Assembly: GCA_948567375.1 (NCBI GenBank)
Contig: OX419755.1
Span: 52,581,001 to 52,645,000 of the forward strand
Direction of reading: 5' to 3'
Length of the DNA stretch: 64,000 nucleotides
Source of the DNA: Lunularia cruciata
Lineage: Eukaryota; Streptophyta; Marchantiopsida; Lunulariales; Lunulariaceae
The position numbers and the translations under genes were made by a program. The notes below the pieces were generated by a model. It had not been told where the DNA came from. It did not search any database and worked only from the letters and a program-made list of their open reading frames with translations. This document shows, one piece after another, positions 11,960 to 22,562 of this stretch. The stretch's first letter is position 1. The number at the start of each line of letters is the position of its first letter.

Positions 11960-12756
11960 GGTGCATTGGTTAAGTTTGATGTAGGTTTCTAAGTAGCCTC
12001 ATATAATGGTTAGCCTCTTCAATGGATAAGATATTCACATGCTTATTGTGCATACCTTGGATGCATTTATCCAGAATGCGCTTTACTTTGTATAAATCTG
12101 TTCCATCAATGAGTGTTGGATAAGGAAAAGCTTCTTGTATGGAAGGAAACTATGGAAGTTAGAGTGCATAATGTCATAGAAAAGAAACATGGAACATTGG
12201 ATGGATCTTCATGTGTGAAGGTAGCTCAAGATGACACACCACTACTCCAATTTGTTGGATGACAAGAAAAGGACCAATGAAGCGGGTTTTGGGCTTGTGA
12301 GGGCCAACCAACATGATGGTGGTGGTGGTGGATAGCCATACGGTCCCACACTTCATCCAATGATGTGCATCTACATCTTTTTTGAAATTTTGGGCTATAT
12401 GTAACTTATTCTTGGCATTCTCTATGCCTTGTTGGATTCTAGATACAAAATTGTTGACAACATCAATTGTGGTAGGCATTAGATTGACCTTTACCATGCT
12501 CAAAGGTATGAAAGGATGTTCTCCATACATGAGGAAGAATAGTGTGAGGTTTGTAGATGCATTCAATGAATTATTGTAGGTAAAATCCACCAGATGAAGG
12601 AATGTGTTCCACCTTTCTTGCTCCTCCAAAGTGAAACCACATAGCATGTCCTTGATAGTATGCTTTGCCCACTTTGTTTGTCCATTGGTTTATGGATGGT
12701 AGGCTATAGACATTGCAAGTTTGGTTTTGAAGACTCCAAAGAGTTCTCCAAAACAA
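11960..12756 (-). pseudogene. RLG-B integrase C-terminus with degenerate chromodomain
   Basis: The stretch at 12,174-12,647 reads through integrase core end (FTYNNSLNASTN, LMYGEHPF) into KTRFIGPFLVIQQIG, VVCHLELPSHMKIHPMFHVSFL, the gypsy C-terminal GPY/F region. After a stop the frame at about 12,000-12,105 reads LIDGTDLYKVKRILDKCI and HVNILSIEEANHY. It matches the layout of a chromodomain (LIDGEEEYEVERILD... VKWKGYxxEEATW) with the key aromatics lost. A chromodomain would have guided integration to marked chromatin. Confidence 0.7.
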
Positions 12757-12966
12757 ACTAGTGAATTGAGTGTTGCAATCTGTTGTGAGTAATCAAGACA
12801 TGCCATGTTGAGGAAAGACCATATTTAAGTATAATTGTGGCATAGTGAGCCAATTGTGGCATATTTATGTCCTTGGTTGTAGGACATAAATGAATCATTT
12901 TGCTCAATCAATCCACAAAGATTGCAATGGAGTCAAAACTTGAGGTGGTCTTGGATAGTTCACAAA

Positions 12967-13415
12967 CTAGATCCATACTGACCTATTGCCAACATTGAAT
13001 AAGGATAAGAAAGAGTTAAAAGAGACTATGGGATCTTTGTAAGGGACTTTATTTTTCTGAAAAAGGAGATAGATTTGGACATACTCCATCACATCTTGGT
13101 CTATCTTGGGCCAATAGTAATGGAATTTGACTAGATCTAAGGTTTTGTCCACTCTAGCATGACCTGCAATGTAGAATCATGACACTCAACAAAAGTAGTG
13201 GTTTGTAGGTCTAAAGCATCATGGATCCATAACTTTCCGTCCAAGAAGGTGAGTCCTTGGGTATAGGATGCCCTTGGATGATTGAGCACCTGTAATCTAT
13301 GGACCAGTCTTTGTAGCCTCCATAAATTTTGGTCAGGCATCTTGACCTCTACAATTAGATTTTTCATCATAGGCTTTTGGGTGAATGCATCCCTGAGTTG
13401 CTTCTTGCCCTCCAT
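12967..13415 (-). pseudogene. RLG-B integrase zinc site and spacer
   Basis: Frames read LDGKLWIHDALDLQ, VECHDSTLQ and then TLDLVKFHYYWPKIDQDVMEYVQIYLLFQKNK, the HHCC zinc region of gypsy integrases (usual form HYYWPKMxxDV..YVxxCxxCQxxK), with both Cys positions changed. Stops separate the parts. Confidence 0.75.
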
Positions 13416-13743
13416 TTATGTAATAGTCATGTTAAATCATTATCTCCACTCTATCTAATGAATCTATTAACAAGATAGGTCTTTTTGTGTCTCTAGGTAG
13501 ACTAGAGGTTTGTGGTTTGTCTCAAGTACAAATGCCTTCTTGCCAAGATAGTGCTTCCAAAGCTTGGTAGTAAGGACAATTGCCAACTCTTCTTGTTCAT
13601 TGGTGTGATAATTCTACTTTGTTGGTAACAATTTGCAAAAGAATTATGCAATTGGGTGCTATCCATCTTCCTATTCTTGTCATAGAACCGCTCCTATCGC
13701 AATGCCTCATGCATCTATAGCCAACTTAATTGGACATTTAGAA

Positions 13744-14590
13744 TCATAATATTTCAAGATTGGTGTATGTATTAATGCATATTTCAATGCTTGCAAGTTC
13801 TTGTGTGGTTCCCCACATCCATTTCTTGCCATTGCCAAGTAAGGATGTTAGGAGTTTTACAACCTTAAAGGAGTCCTTGACAAATTGACAATAGAATCCA
13901 ATTAATCCTAAGAAACTCTTGAGTTGAGTTTGATCCACAAGAGCATTCCACTTTTGAATGATGTTGATTTTATCTATTAAAACTTGGATACCTTCTTCAC
14001 TTACTCTATGACCCGAGTAATCAACCTTAGTCTTGCCAAACTCACACTTGAGATTTTGGTGTACAATGGATTCGTTTGCAAAATTTTAAAAACTCTTTGT
14101 AGATGTTGCTTATGCTCCTTCATTGTCCTACTATAGACTAAGATATTATCTAGAAAAATGATAATAGACTTATCTAAGTATGAAAAAAAAATATTATTCA
14201 TCAAAATTGTGAAAGTGGCTAATGCATTGGTGATGATACCAAACAAAATCATGAGGTACTCAAAGTGACCATACCTTGTTTGAAAGATAGTTTTGTGCAA
14301 GTCTTCTTCCTTAATCTTAATTTGGTTATACTTGCTCCATAGATCAACTTTGGTGAAGTGTTTTGCCCCATTGAGTTGATCAAATAGGTAAATCATTTGA
14401 GGTAATGGATATTTGTCTTTCATAATTTGTTGGTTTAGGTTCCAAGAGTCAATGCACATCCATAATGTCCCATCTTTCCTCTTCTCAAACAAGACAAGAG
14501 CCTCATATGGTGATATGCTAGGTTGGATGAACCCCCTTTTTAGCATATCTTTAATTTGAGCCTTGCACTCCTCCAACTCATAAGGTGATA
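13744..14590 (-). pseudogene. RLG-B reverse transcriptase and start of RNase H
   Basis: The 191-codon open stretch at 14,001-14,576 has MLKRGFIQPSISPY, WMCIDSWNLN, DKYPLPQMIYLFDQLNGA, FTKVDLWSKYNQIKI, FQTRYGHFEYLMILFGI and IIIFLDNILVYSR. In the last box the second catalytic Asp (usually FLDDILVYS) reads Asn, so this RT would be dead even in frame. The stretch at 13,744-13,938 has the thumb/RNase H start (LKSFLGLIGFYCQFVKD). Confidence 0.85.
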
Positions 14591-14899
14591 GTCAATATGG
14601 GGCTTTGCAAGGAGGTTACTCCTTGAAAGTATCTCAATTTTATGACAAGTGTTAATTTAAGACAAAGAATCTAATATAAAGAATACATCTTGCTTAAAAT
14701 CACAATTTTATAGAATACTTTATCTTATGAACACAAACACATATCAACACATTAAGTTAGGAAATTTAGTACAAAAATTAGATTAGATAGATGAAATTTA
14801 TTTAGCAAGATCATAAATACATATTTTTTTTATAATCATAAATTAGGCAAAATTATAGTTATATAAAATAATCAGTAAAACCAGTAGAATGAATCATAA

Positions 14900-15560
14900 T
14901 TTGATAGCCCATTTTTTATGTACTAATAATATGTATGGTGAGAATAGTTCATTTCCTCAAGAATCCGGTTACAAACTAACTAGAAATGAAAGGAAGTGCC
15001 ACAAAATCAAAATTCATTTATTATTTCCTATTTAACCTCTTGGGTATAAACCTCTTCTAGAAGATTGTAGTGTCACCCCCATAGTGCACTTTAAAAAGAA
15101 AAAACACAAATCATATTAACTAAAAATATATCCATGTTACTCTTGAAGGTGATGGTTCACTTTGCCCCGAAGCCTTTGATCCCAAAGACATGTACTACAC
15201 TTCCCAAAAGGCATGTCTCCAAAGGAGTCTTACTATCAGCCAAATGTCCTTGCCTTTTGATGTCATGGTGTTGGTAATACTCAAAAAAAAAAAGATCCCT
15301 CTCTACACTACTCTGTTTCTTTAGAACCCTCAAGAATCAAACATATGATCAAGTTCAAATCCACCATTCCATTCTCAAGTACTTCTGTTCCTATTGTAGA
15401 ATTCCTCATCTCTACTTGTGCATAGGGATTTGCAATCATTCAAGACTAAGTGATTATAGACTCTAAAAGATTGGACTTTGATTGTATACAAAGTTGCATG
15501 AAAGAAAAACATGTAGATTATTGGGCCAAATCCCTATAGGCAATTTCTTATTTTGCCCAC
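14900..15560 (-). repeat. LTR-like repeat beside CC-A
   Basis: It resembles 19,760-20,460 by eye: both contain a cctatttaac block, a conserved block of paired cttcta/aga motifs, and a ctctac...catgca end, in the same order. Read on the minus strand, both have a TTAAATAG TATA-like site. I read the pair as diverged LTRs of one family, but no clean TG...CA ends or target duplication were found. The stretch 14,640-14,900 is AT-rich with nothing else visible. Confidence 0.4.
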
Positions 15561-15639
15561 AAGGGTCTCAATGATAAGTGGATCTTCATGTAACCTCTTA
15601 TCTCTAACTTAGGATTCTACTCCTACCTTATCATAATCA

Positions 15640-17064
15640 GAACTGCCTAATTGAGCTTTTGACATGTATCAAGGAAAGTGTTAGATCTTCCTTGAATTGA
15701 ACATTTGAATTTGTCTTCCTTGGGCTTACTACACCAAAGTAGAACTTGGTCCGGAAGTATTGTACAAACCCTAAGACATTCCTCATGGAATATATTTGTA
15801 AGGCCAAAGTCATTTTTTCTACTTCCTATCTTACAATCTACAAGGAATTTCCTTAAGAGAGAAGTCTTATACAACACCAAAGTCATTCTAGCTAATCTAG
15901 TTCCAACTCCAAATGGGTATAATAATTATTCAACTAAAAATAATAATTATTCAATTAAAATAGATGGTAGTTATTCCAACACTATGGTTCCTCCATCAAC
16001 CAAGGAAGCTTCTTTGACCTATTATTATGGTGTGAAGAATTGCATTCTCTCTTCAGGTGCCAAGAACCTCCTTAGTCTGCTCCTTACATCCGGTTATCTT
16101 TAGCAAGTATGTGTTGCAGAGTTTGTTGAATTCTTGGTTTGAGTGTTCTTTTAGTAGAAGTGCAAGGTGGTCCACTCCCTCCTCCTCATCAACTTTCCCT
16201 TTTAATCTTTGAGCCTACAACTTCAATTCATGAATCTTGGTCTTGAGTGCTCTCTCCTTGGCTGTTTTCTTCAACATTCTTACAAATTGGTGGTCATGCA
16301 CTTCCTCCAATTGCTACATCACCCTTTGCTTCTTGTCCTCTAATTTGTGGCTCAGAACTCCAACTTCCTTTTAAACTTCCTCCAAAATTAGGGGATGATC
16401 TGACTCTCAATTGGTCTTCTCCTTATTCAAGTCCTCTCTCATTTGTTCCAATTGTAGAGCCACTTCCTAGTATTTGCCCATCTACAAATCAATTGTTACA
16501 TTCCTTACCTTAGCATTCTCCAACTTAGAGAAAATGCTATTGACTTCTTCATCCTTGGCATGCAGCTGATCTTCATACACCAACTGTATCTCCTTCTTCT
16601 CCATCCACAACTTACCTAGTTCTTGCTACACTTGCACAAGCTCTTTCTCCTACTCCTTCAACAAAGCCATAAATGAGCCATTCTACTTCTTACCTCAAAA
16701 AACTCTTGTATTAAGGAGCTCACCTTCTTGGACTCCTCCTTGAACTAGTCTTGGTCCTTTGCCAACTCTTCTTTCACCTTGTCTTCCCTCACTTTCATGG
16801 TATAAATTTTCTTATGCATGCACCACACCAAGGTAGTGTAGTCTATGATCTTGGGGCACTCCTTCTGGTAAAAGGAAAATAAGAGCTCCATCAATTGCAA
16901 CACTGCTCCCACCAAATGTATTGCAAAACGGGCTTCCTCATAGACTTGCAGTATGGTTGCTTGACTTGCTTCACCCTCTCCTTCTATTGATACTATTAGG
17001 TGAGAGGCTTTGGTAGCTAAATAGTTGAGAAATATTATCTGTATGGATTTTAGCCAAGCTTCTA
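15640..17064 (-). pseudogene. CC-A: coiled-coil ORF remnant of unrecognised element
   Basis: Minus-strand frames with several stops give a long, charged, heptad-rich protein. Segments include KKIYTMKVREDKVKEELAKDQD (16,745-16,810), an ELGKLWMEKKEIQLVYEDQLHAKDEE stretch near 16,560-16,640, and LQLEQMREDLNKEK near 16,430. The part near 16,800-16,900 (LMELLFSFYQKECPKIIDYTTL) also occurs, more decayed, at 20,930-21,000 in CC-B. I do not recognise the family. It is probably a retroelement Gag-like or accessory protein. The apparent start codon at 17,074 lies in the neighbouring RLG-A LTR and is not original. Confidence 0.5.
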
Positions 17065-18940
17065 CATTAGTCATGATTAGCTAGAGTTAATCCTAGTTAA
17101 GATATAGGTGAGGAAGGGAAAAGAGTGAACATTATTATTTTGTCTTCTATTGTATTGACTTGGTATTATTTCTAGTTATTTGGCTTTGAGGAAAGAGTTG
17201 AGAACTCTTGGCCCACAAGCCTTGTTGGTGCTGATTTTCTCAATAGTCCAAGGATAGCCATTGTGAAGGAATCCTTGATTTAGTTGGTACGTGAGGATAA
17301 GACCGCTTACTCATGGGATCATTCCCATGTGCTTGGATATTCTTTTAGACTTTAGATTTCATTTGACTTTTAGCAAAGTAAATTAGCTACTTGGTAATTA
17401 GTAATTTTGATTTGTAACTTTTTAATAAGTATATAAGCTAGGGGCAAGGAGATGCTCATCATCCTTTCATTTGCAATTGTCTCTCTCATTGAGTACTCTA
17501 GTGAGCAATATCTTTAGTCTTGGAGGCGCCTTAGAGGAGTTTGATGGAGTTGAGGTTCCTTGTCTTCTTAGTTCATAGTGCACTCCCTCAATATAGACAT
17601 TGGAGGTTCATTTCAAGTGAGAGACATGCCAACTCATATTTTTGTTTCCGTTGCCAAGACCTCTCTAGAGGGAAAGATACATTCTATGTTTGAATTGTAT
17701 ATTAGACAAACGGATGCTATGAGACTCACTTGGAGAGAACATTAAGGGAAGAGAGTGTTGAAATTATGTGAGAAAAACTAGACCCATTTTTCTCCCCTAT
17801 AGTTCATTATGATGTTTTGAGGTGATATTGTACATCTTGTACACATGAGAGGAATTGGAGAGATTATGTGAGTAGGATAGCAATTTTTGGAGATAACAAT
17901 AATTTGGGCAAAAGATCAAGTTTAAGAACTAGATCTAAAACTTTCATAGAGGATAACTTCAGTTATCTTTCAATTGGGACACTCAAAATTATTGTAAGGG
18001 CTGCTATATGCATTGAGCTAGAGTTTTTGGAAGGTGGTAGGGTAAATTGCTCTTGCAAATTACACCCTCTTTGGAATTTTGTATATTGTTTGCCATGTCT
18101 TCATTTTGCATTGGATTGTTCTGAAACTTTCCATAAAAGTTTAGTACAAGATATTACTATATGGACTAAGAATTGGAGAGACACCATTTTTGCACAAAAA
18201 TTAATGAATTTTTGAATAGAAGGAGGTAGTTTTAGACCAAATCTCGCAAGATATGTGATAAATAGAGAGGTTTTCTAGCCAAATGGCTTGCTGAAAAGGT
18301 CTGAAATTTTTCAGGGAGGGATTCCTAAGAGTGCAACTCCTATGTGAAAAAATGCAGAGGATTTTGAGCAACTTGTTGAGAGGATTGACTGAAATTTTGA
18401 AGAAGTGTCATTTCTTGTGAGTTGAGTTCTCATGCATGAGGAGTGTGAGACAAACCATGTTTGTCTCATCTTGGGAGCATGGAGTGCCATCAAAGTGGAG
18501 GTTGAGATCATGCAAGGTCCCCAAGGGTGAGGTGATTGATTGGAAGAAAAGAGAGTTTAGAATAGAATTTAAAGAGAATGTTGAGAGGATCCCAAAACCT
18601 AGACCACTCGGAGAAAAGAGTGATTCTAAGTGCTTTTATTGGAAAGAAGAGACATAAGGCCAGTTCATATCTATTGACCTTTGAGAGTAAGAGATTGAGG
18701 GAAAGGAGAGGCTTAATTGACTTGGGATTGCTTGTGGAACCTTCTTCACTAAGATTGGGAGGGAGAAGATCTAAGGCCAAGTAGTTGTGTGAGGTTTGTA
18801 GAGTGGGAAGACAACCAAAAAGGCATGATTGTAGTGGAATAATAGCACCTTGGGAGACTTTGGTGAAAGATCTTGGGGATAGTCCTAGTCTTAGTACTTA
18901 ATAGCCATTAGAGGTTCATCCTAAGCAAGACATATGCCAG
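17065..18940 (+). mobile_element. RLG-A 5' fragment, plus strand
   Basis: Bases 17,065-17,638 match the RLG-A LTR in reverse orientation to the other copies, lacking only the first hundred or so bases. They include the conserved block near 17,187-17,225 (ggctttgaggaaagagttg) and the LTR end ctcata. A leader follows, then frames at 18,436-18,784 matching the N-terminal extra frame of RLG-A (CKVPKGEVIDWKKREFRIEF). A CEVCRVGRQPKRHDC stretch near 18,790 follows. Bases 18,905-18,940 again resemble the last part of the LTR. Downstream gag and pol are absent. Confidence 0.8.
18436..18905 (+). pseudogene. RLG-A N-terminal gag-region frame
   Basis: Overlapping frames at 18,436-18,657 and 18,578-18,784 match fragments of the same region at 62,539-62,857 (minus). 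Shared stretches include RIEFKENVERI and a serine/arginine-rich tail ending before a Cys-rich CEVCRVGR segment. I do not know its function. Its place before gag suggests an N-terminal Gag extension or a separate leader ORF. Confidence 0.55.
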
Positions 18941-18944
18941 CCCA

Positions 18945-19750
18945 TAAGTCAGAGTCTGTTGAAGTATCATTTGTGTACTCTTCTTTTGATGATAACATCT
19001 CTCCTACATGCATATACTTCTTCCAACAAACCTTAATGAACTTGGACATTGTGGACGGTAGTCTAGAAATTATAGGGTGTGTTGTGATGCATTTCTACAC
19101 TAACTTGTGCACCATATAACCAAGTTCTTCCAATTAATACAAGGTATCTAGTCTTGGTTATAGGTCAGAGGATGATGTAATTGAGGTCAAATACCACACC
19201 TCTAATGGTAGTTAGCACTTTGGATAATATTCCCAATGGTCTTTTGTAAGTCTGATCTACAAAATGTATTATATGAGAGGTAGGATCAAATAAAGCATGC
19301 CCCAACTTCAAGGTAATTTCCTCTATCATGACATTGGCTCTAGATCTAGAATTGATAGGGACGGACTAGACTATGCAACCATTGATTTTGATCTACACCT
19401 TTGGAGAACCTAGGTCTTCTAACTCAATCTAGTAGATAATCCACATGTCAGGTTTTTTATCTTTTCACATTTGGCAGAGTGCTAGGGTTAATTGACATTT
19501 ATGTAGCTTCTTGCCTCCAATAGTTGTTTAAATGTTATGTCAGCTTTGGAGGAAGCCAAGTTTGTAACAATATCATACTTGGTCATTCCCAATAGTGCAT
19601 TGGCATCTTTCTCTTCTTCTCCCTTGCAAAATTCTCTATGGTCTTGTTTTTTGAGCCATAATAATTTTGGATTGTATGATTAGGCACATTCAACTTTGGG
19701 CCAAAATCCAATTCTTGCCAAAGGATGAGGTGACAACCCACGTCAACATA
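18945..19750 (-). pseudogene. Gypsy protease-region fragment, related to RLG-C
   Basis: Minus-strand frames give KYDIVTNLASSKADITFKQL, closely matching QYDIVANLASMNANVTFKQL in RLG-C near 53,300. A broken stretch follows that tracks the RLG-C protease nucleotide by nucleotide (the MIEDHK region and the I-x-R-x-WLY region). It carries many stops. It lies beside the LTR-like repeat 19,760-20,460, so CC-B, this repeat and RLG-C may be parts of one element family. Confidence 0.6.
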
Positions 19751-19759
19751 CTAATAGTA

Positions 19760-20460
19760 TAATAATAATAATAGTTTGTTTCTTTGAGGTTGGAAATGAC
19801 TAGAGTTGAAGAAAAAGGGTAGCACACACAATGTCATAGTTCATTTATTGTTGCCTATTTAACTGCTTGGCCAAGAACCACTCCTAAAAGAGGATAGTAT
19901 TTCCCACTATAGAAAAGAGAAATTAAAATCACTTTCAAGATAGATATATTCCAAACTATTCTTGAACGTGGTAGTTCACTTCACACTGAAGGCCTCTTCT
20001 TCCCAAAGAGCCATTTTACTCCAAAATCTAATTAAATCCTAAAGGTCCTATCACTCTATTGACTATGCAAACTATGTACTATCCTTCACAAAAGTTGCAA
20101 CCCCACAAAAGTCATGAAATTAATTGACTGATTGTATTTTTTAATCTGTGGTATTGTCAATGTTCTAGGTTCCTAGAACCTCTCTTTTCATTGTCTTGTT
20201 CCTTCAGAACTCTAGAGATTACACACCCCTATAAAGTGTTAATAGCTTTCTACATCCAGAAACTTGCATTCCTACTACAAGTTTCCTCAACTCTACATGA
20301 CCAATCATGCAAAAAATAAAAAAAATGTATGCAATCAGCACTAAGGATTGTGGAGGTCCTTGCACTAAAAAAATTGATTAGGAAGAAAGCAAACTCATGT
20401 ACATTGAGTTGCAACCCCTTTATACAATTTCTACTTCTTAATGAAGATATTTAGCAGTTA
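19760..20460 (-). repeat. LTR-like repeat beside CC-B
   Basis: It is the diverged partner of 14,900-15,560 in the same orientation (see that entry). It includes an (aat)n run at 19,757-19,770 and a 21-bp A-rich run near 20,315. I see no terminal dinucleotides or target duplication that would prove LTR identity. Confidence 0.4.
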
Positions 20461-20779
20461 AGGTGCATTGAAAATTCTCTAAGTACATCTACATTACTCA
20501 TTGCTAATCTTATCTACTTATCTTATCTAATCCTAATGTTGGATTAAGGATTGCCTATGTGTCTATGGCTAGCTCAGATACTCAATTTATTATTTACTCT
20601 TACAAGTTTACAACCCAAAGATCTTTAGCTACAAAATTATCTTAACACTAAAGATGTTTGTTTTAGGCTAAAGGTATGTACACTTACAAATATATTTGAT
20701 GCCAAAGGTTAATTGTATGCCAAAGATCATTATAGGCTCAAGGTGTTTTATACATAACATATTGTTGTCATATACCTTC

Positions 20780-21840
20780 AACTAGGGTTTCCTTCTTCTC
20801 TTAGCTTGAATGCTTCTTTTGCCAAGTTGTTGTTGCATTTTCCCACACCTACATACATGGCATGAACTTTGGCCAACTCCTCTTGCACCTTTGCTCTTTC
20901 TGTATGAACTCCTTGTGTGGTTTGATGGAGGTTTCCAATTAGTGTGGTGTAGTACATGATCTCCCAATGTAGTTCTTGGTAAGTTAGGAAAAGTCACTCC
21001 ATCATCTATTATGTTGATTCCATGGTATGGATAATAAACCTAGAGATGGACACCAACTCAATCAGTGGTATCTCCTTCAAACTTGATTTTTCTTCTTCCT
21101 CTTTCATGGGAGGTGCCAAAGGTTCACTCTTGTCCTTCTCAATCTTGAAAAAGAGGGTGGGTACTTTGTCCTTCTACACTACACCTTGATCTTCTTTTGG
21201 GTCTTTGGCCTTGTGCCTTTCTTTGTCTTGACCCAAGCCTTTGGCTTTTTGGACATCTTTGGTCTCAAGCACTCCTTTTGCTTCTAATACTCCTTTGTTC
21301 TTGAGTACTACTTGCCTTTGTATTGGGTGTTTGCAGGTCCTACTTCTCCTTGACTTTCACCTACTTCCTTGGGCCCAATGCTCTACCTTTGGCTTTGGAA
21401 TCTTCCCTGACTTCCTGGGACATTGGGGCAAATTGAACTTCTATGCCCTGGTCATTCTCATCCCCATTTGAGAAAATGATAAGACACGTGAAATATTAAC
21501 AATAGGTGTGTTGTTGGCTTGGTGTCCAACTTTGTATTCATCCATCAAGTCTTTGATCATTGGTGTCCTTTTTGTCTTCTTCTTGGCCTTCGCCTTTGGC
21601 CTAGCGAGTGTCATCTTCTTATTTTTCTCAATGACCAAGATGTCATTGGTTGTCTCTATCTGCCTCTTCTTTTTGTAGGCCAATGTTGTGGGGTTCTTTA
21701 TCTAGGATGAATTTCTTGGTGCTAGTGAACTCTATGTTGGCAAGAGTGTACTTCTATTGCATCTTTCTTGCCAGTTGTGGATTGTTGAAGTGTCCTTTGG
21801 GGAAATAATGGTCAAGATGCTTCTTCTCTAGCTTTGGATC
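20780..21840 (-). pseudogene. CC-B: second coiled-coil ORF remnant
   Basis: Minus-strand pieces read YFPKGHFNNPQLARKMQ, then YTLANIEFTSTKKFILDKEP (21,650-21,790). These are followed by a Lys-rich ARPKAKAKKKTKRTPMIKDLMDEYK segment (21,540-21,610) and, further left, ELHWEIMYYTTLIGNLHQTT with AKVQEELAKVHA (20,860-20,990). The last part is homologous to CC-A. The Lys-rich segment resembles KAKAKAKA...SRVKDLIQ before the RLG-C protease near 53,000-53,130. Function unknown. Confidence 0.5.
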
Positions 21841-22562
21841 CCTGTTGTATCTTGGAGCATTGCAGGCTCACTCAACTCCCAATTTCACATCAAGAATTCA
21901 ACTCTCTTGTTGCAGAGAAAAATTTGCCCTACAATGCTGTGCACACTTGGTTAACCTAGGTAACTTGAGAATAATCTCAGGTACCTTTCTGAGATGCTTA
22001 AGCTCTCTCTTCACTTGCAATCAGATATGCAACAAAGTTGTCTACTGGCTCCAGGTTATGATTTGCGTTGATGATTTCTGTCATCCAAGTTCCATTTTCT
22101 GCCTTGCAAATAACTACCTGGAAGGGACAATCTATGCAGATGTTGCTTGTGCTATGCAAGCGGATTTTGTTACTGTTCTTAGCTCAGTGGATGCAGTGCA
22201 TTGTCTGGCTTTTGAATTGGAGCATATCTCTTGTTGCCGATTGTGCATGTGCACTCAGTTTTAACTGCAAAACCTTCTGAATGTGCATGCCATTACAAAG
22301 CTATGCTTCATCAAGAGTGGTATAAGGGCACGAAGGAGGGGACATTCAGAGGCATGATCGTAACAAACATAGAGTAAAGTACAAGAAGAGTAAAAAACAA
22401 TGATCTTAGTGAAGAACAATGGTAAGAGCATAGAAGTACGAAAGTATAATCATGTTGGATTCTTGTTAAGAATATATTGAGAATCATACCATCTGATTGG
22501 CTAATATTGTACGGTCATGTGGATGAGAAAACAAAAGGTGAGGTGGGTTTACAGTTTCCCTG
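21841..22562. other. Unassigned spacer
   Basis: Between CC-B and the duplicated gene block. A 139-codon plus-strand frame at 21,845-22,264 is open but Cys-rich with no motif I recognise and no homologue elsewhere in the window. I do not call it a gene. No LTR, hairpin or tandem repeat was noticed. Confidence 0.5.

Larger units (their letters stand above)
11326..14640 (-). mobile_element. Ty3/gypsy retrotransposon RLG-B, chromovirus-like, 5'-truncated
   Basis: Minus-strand order is RT (14,576-14,001), RNase H region, integrase zinc site, integrase C-terminus, a chromodomain-like tail, polypurine tract and 3' LTR. There is no gag or protease: similarity stops at about 14,640, at the usual N-terminus of RT. 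The element starts exactly where RLC-1 breaks off, so it probably inserted into RLC-1. The C-terminal motifs are those of chromoviruses rather than of RLG-A. Confidence 0.85.

Noticed and set aside
16745-17074. 109-codon minus-strand ORF as an intact gene
   Set aside because: Its start codon and first residues lie at or in the junction with the RLG-A LTR (17,065 onward), and homologous CC-B sequence is broken. It is a fragment of CC-A.
21845-22264. 139-codon plus-strand ORF as a gene
   Set aside because: Cys-rich with no motif, an overlapping frame equally open, and no homologue in the window.
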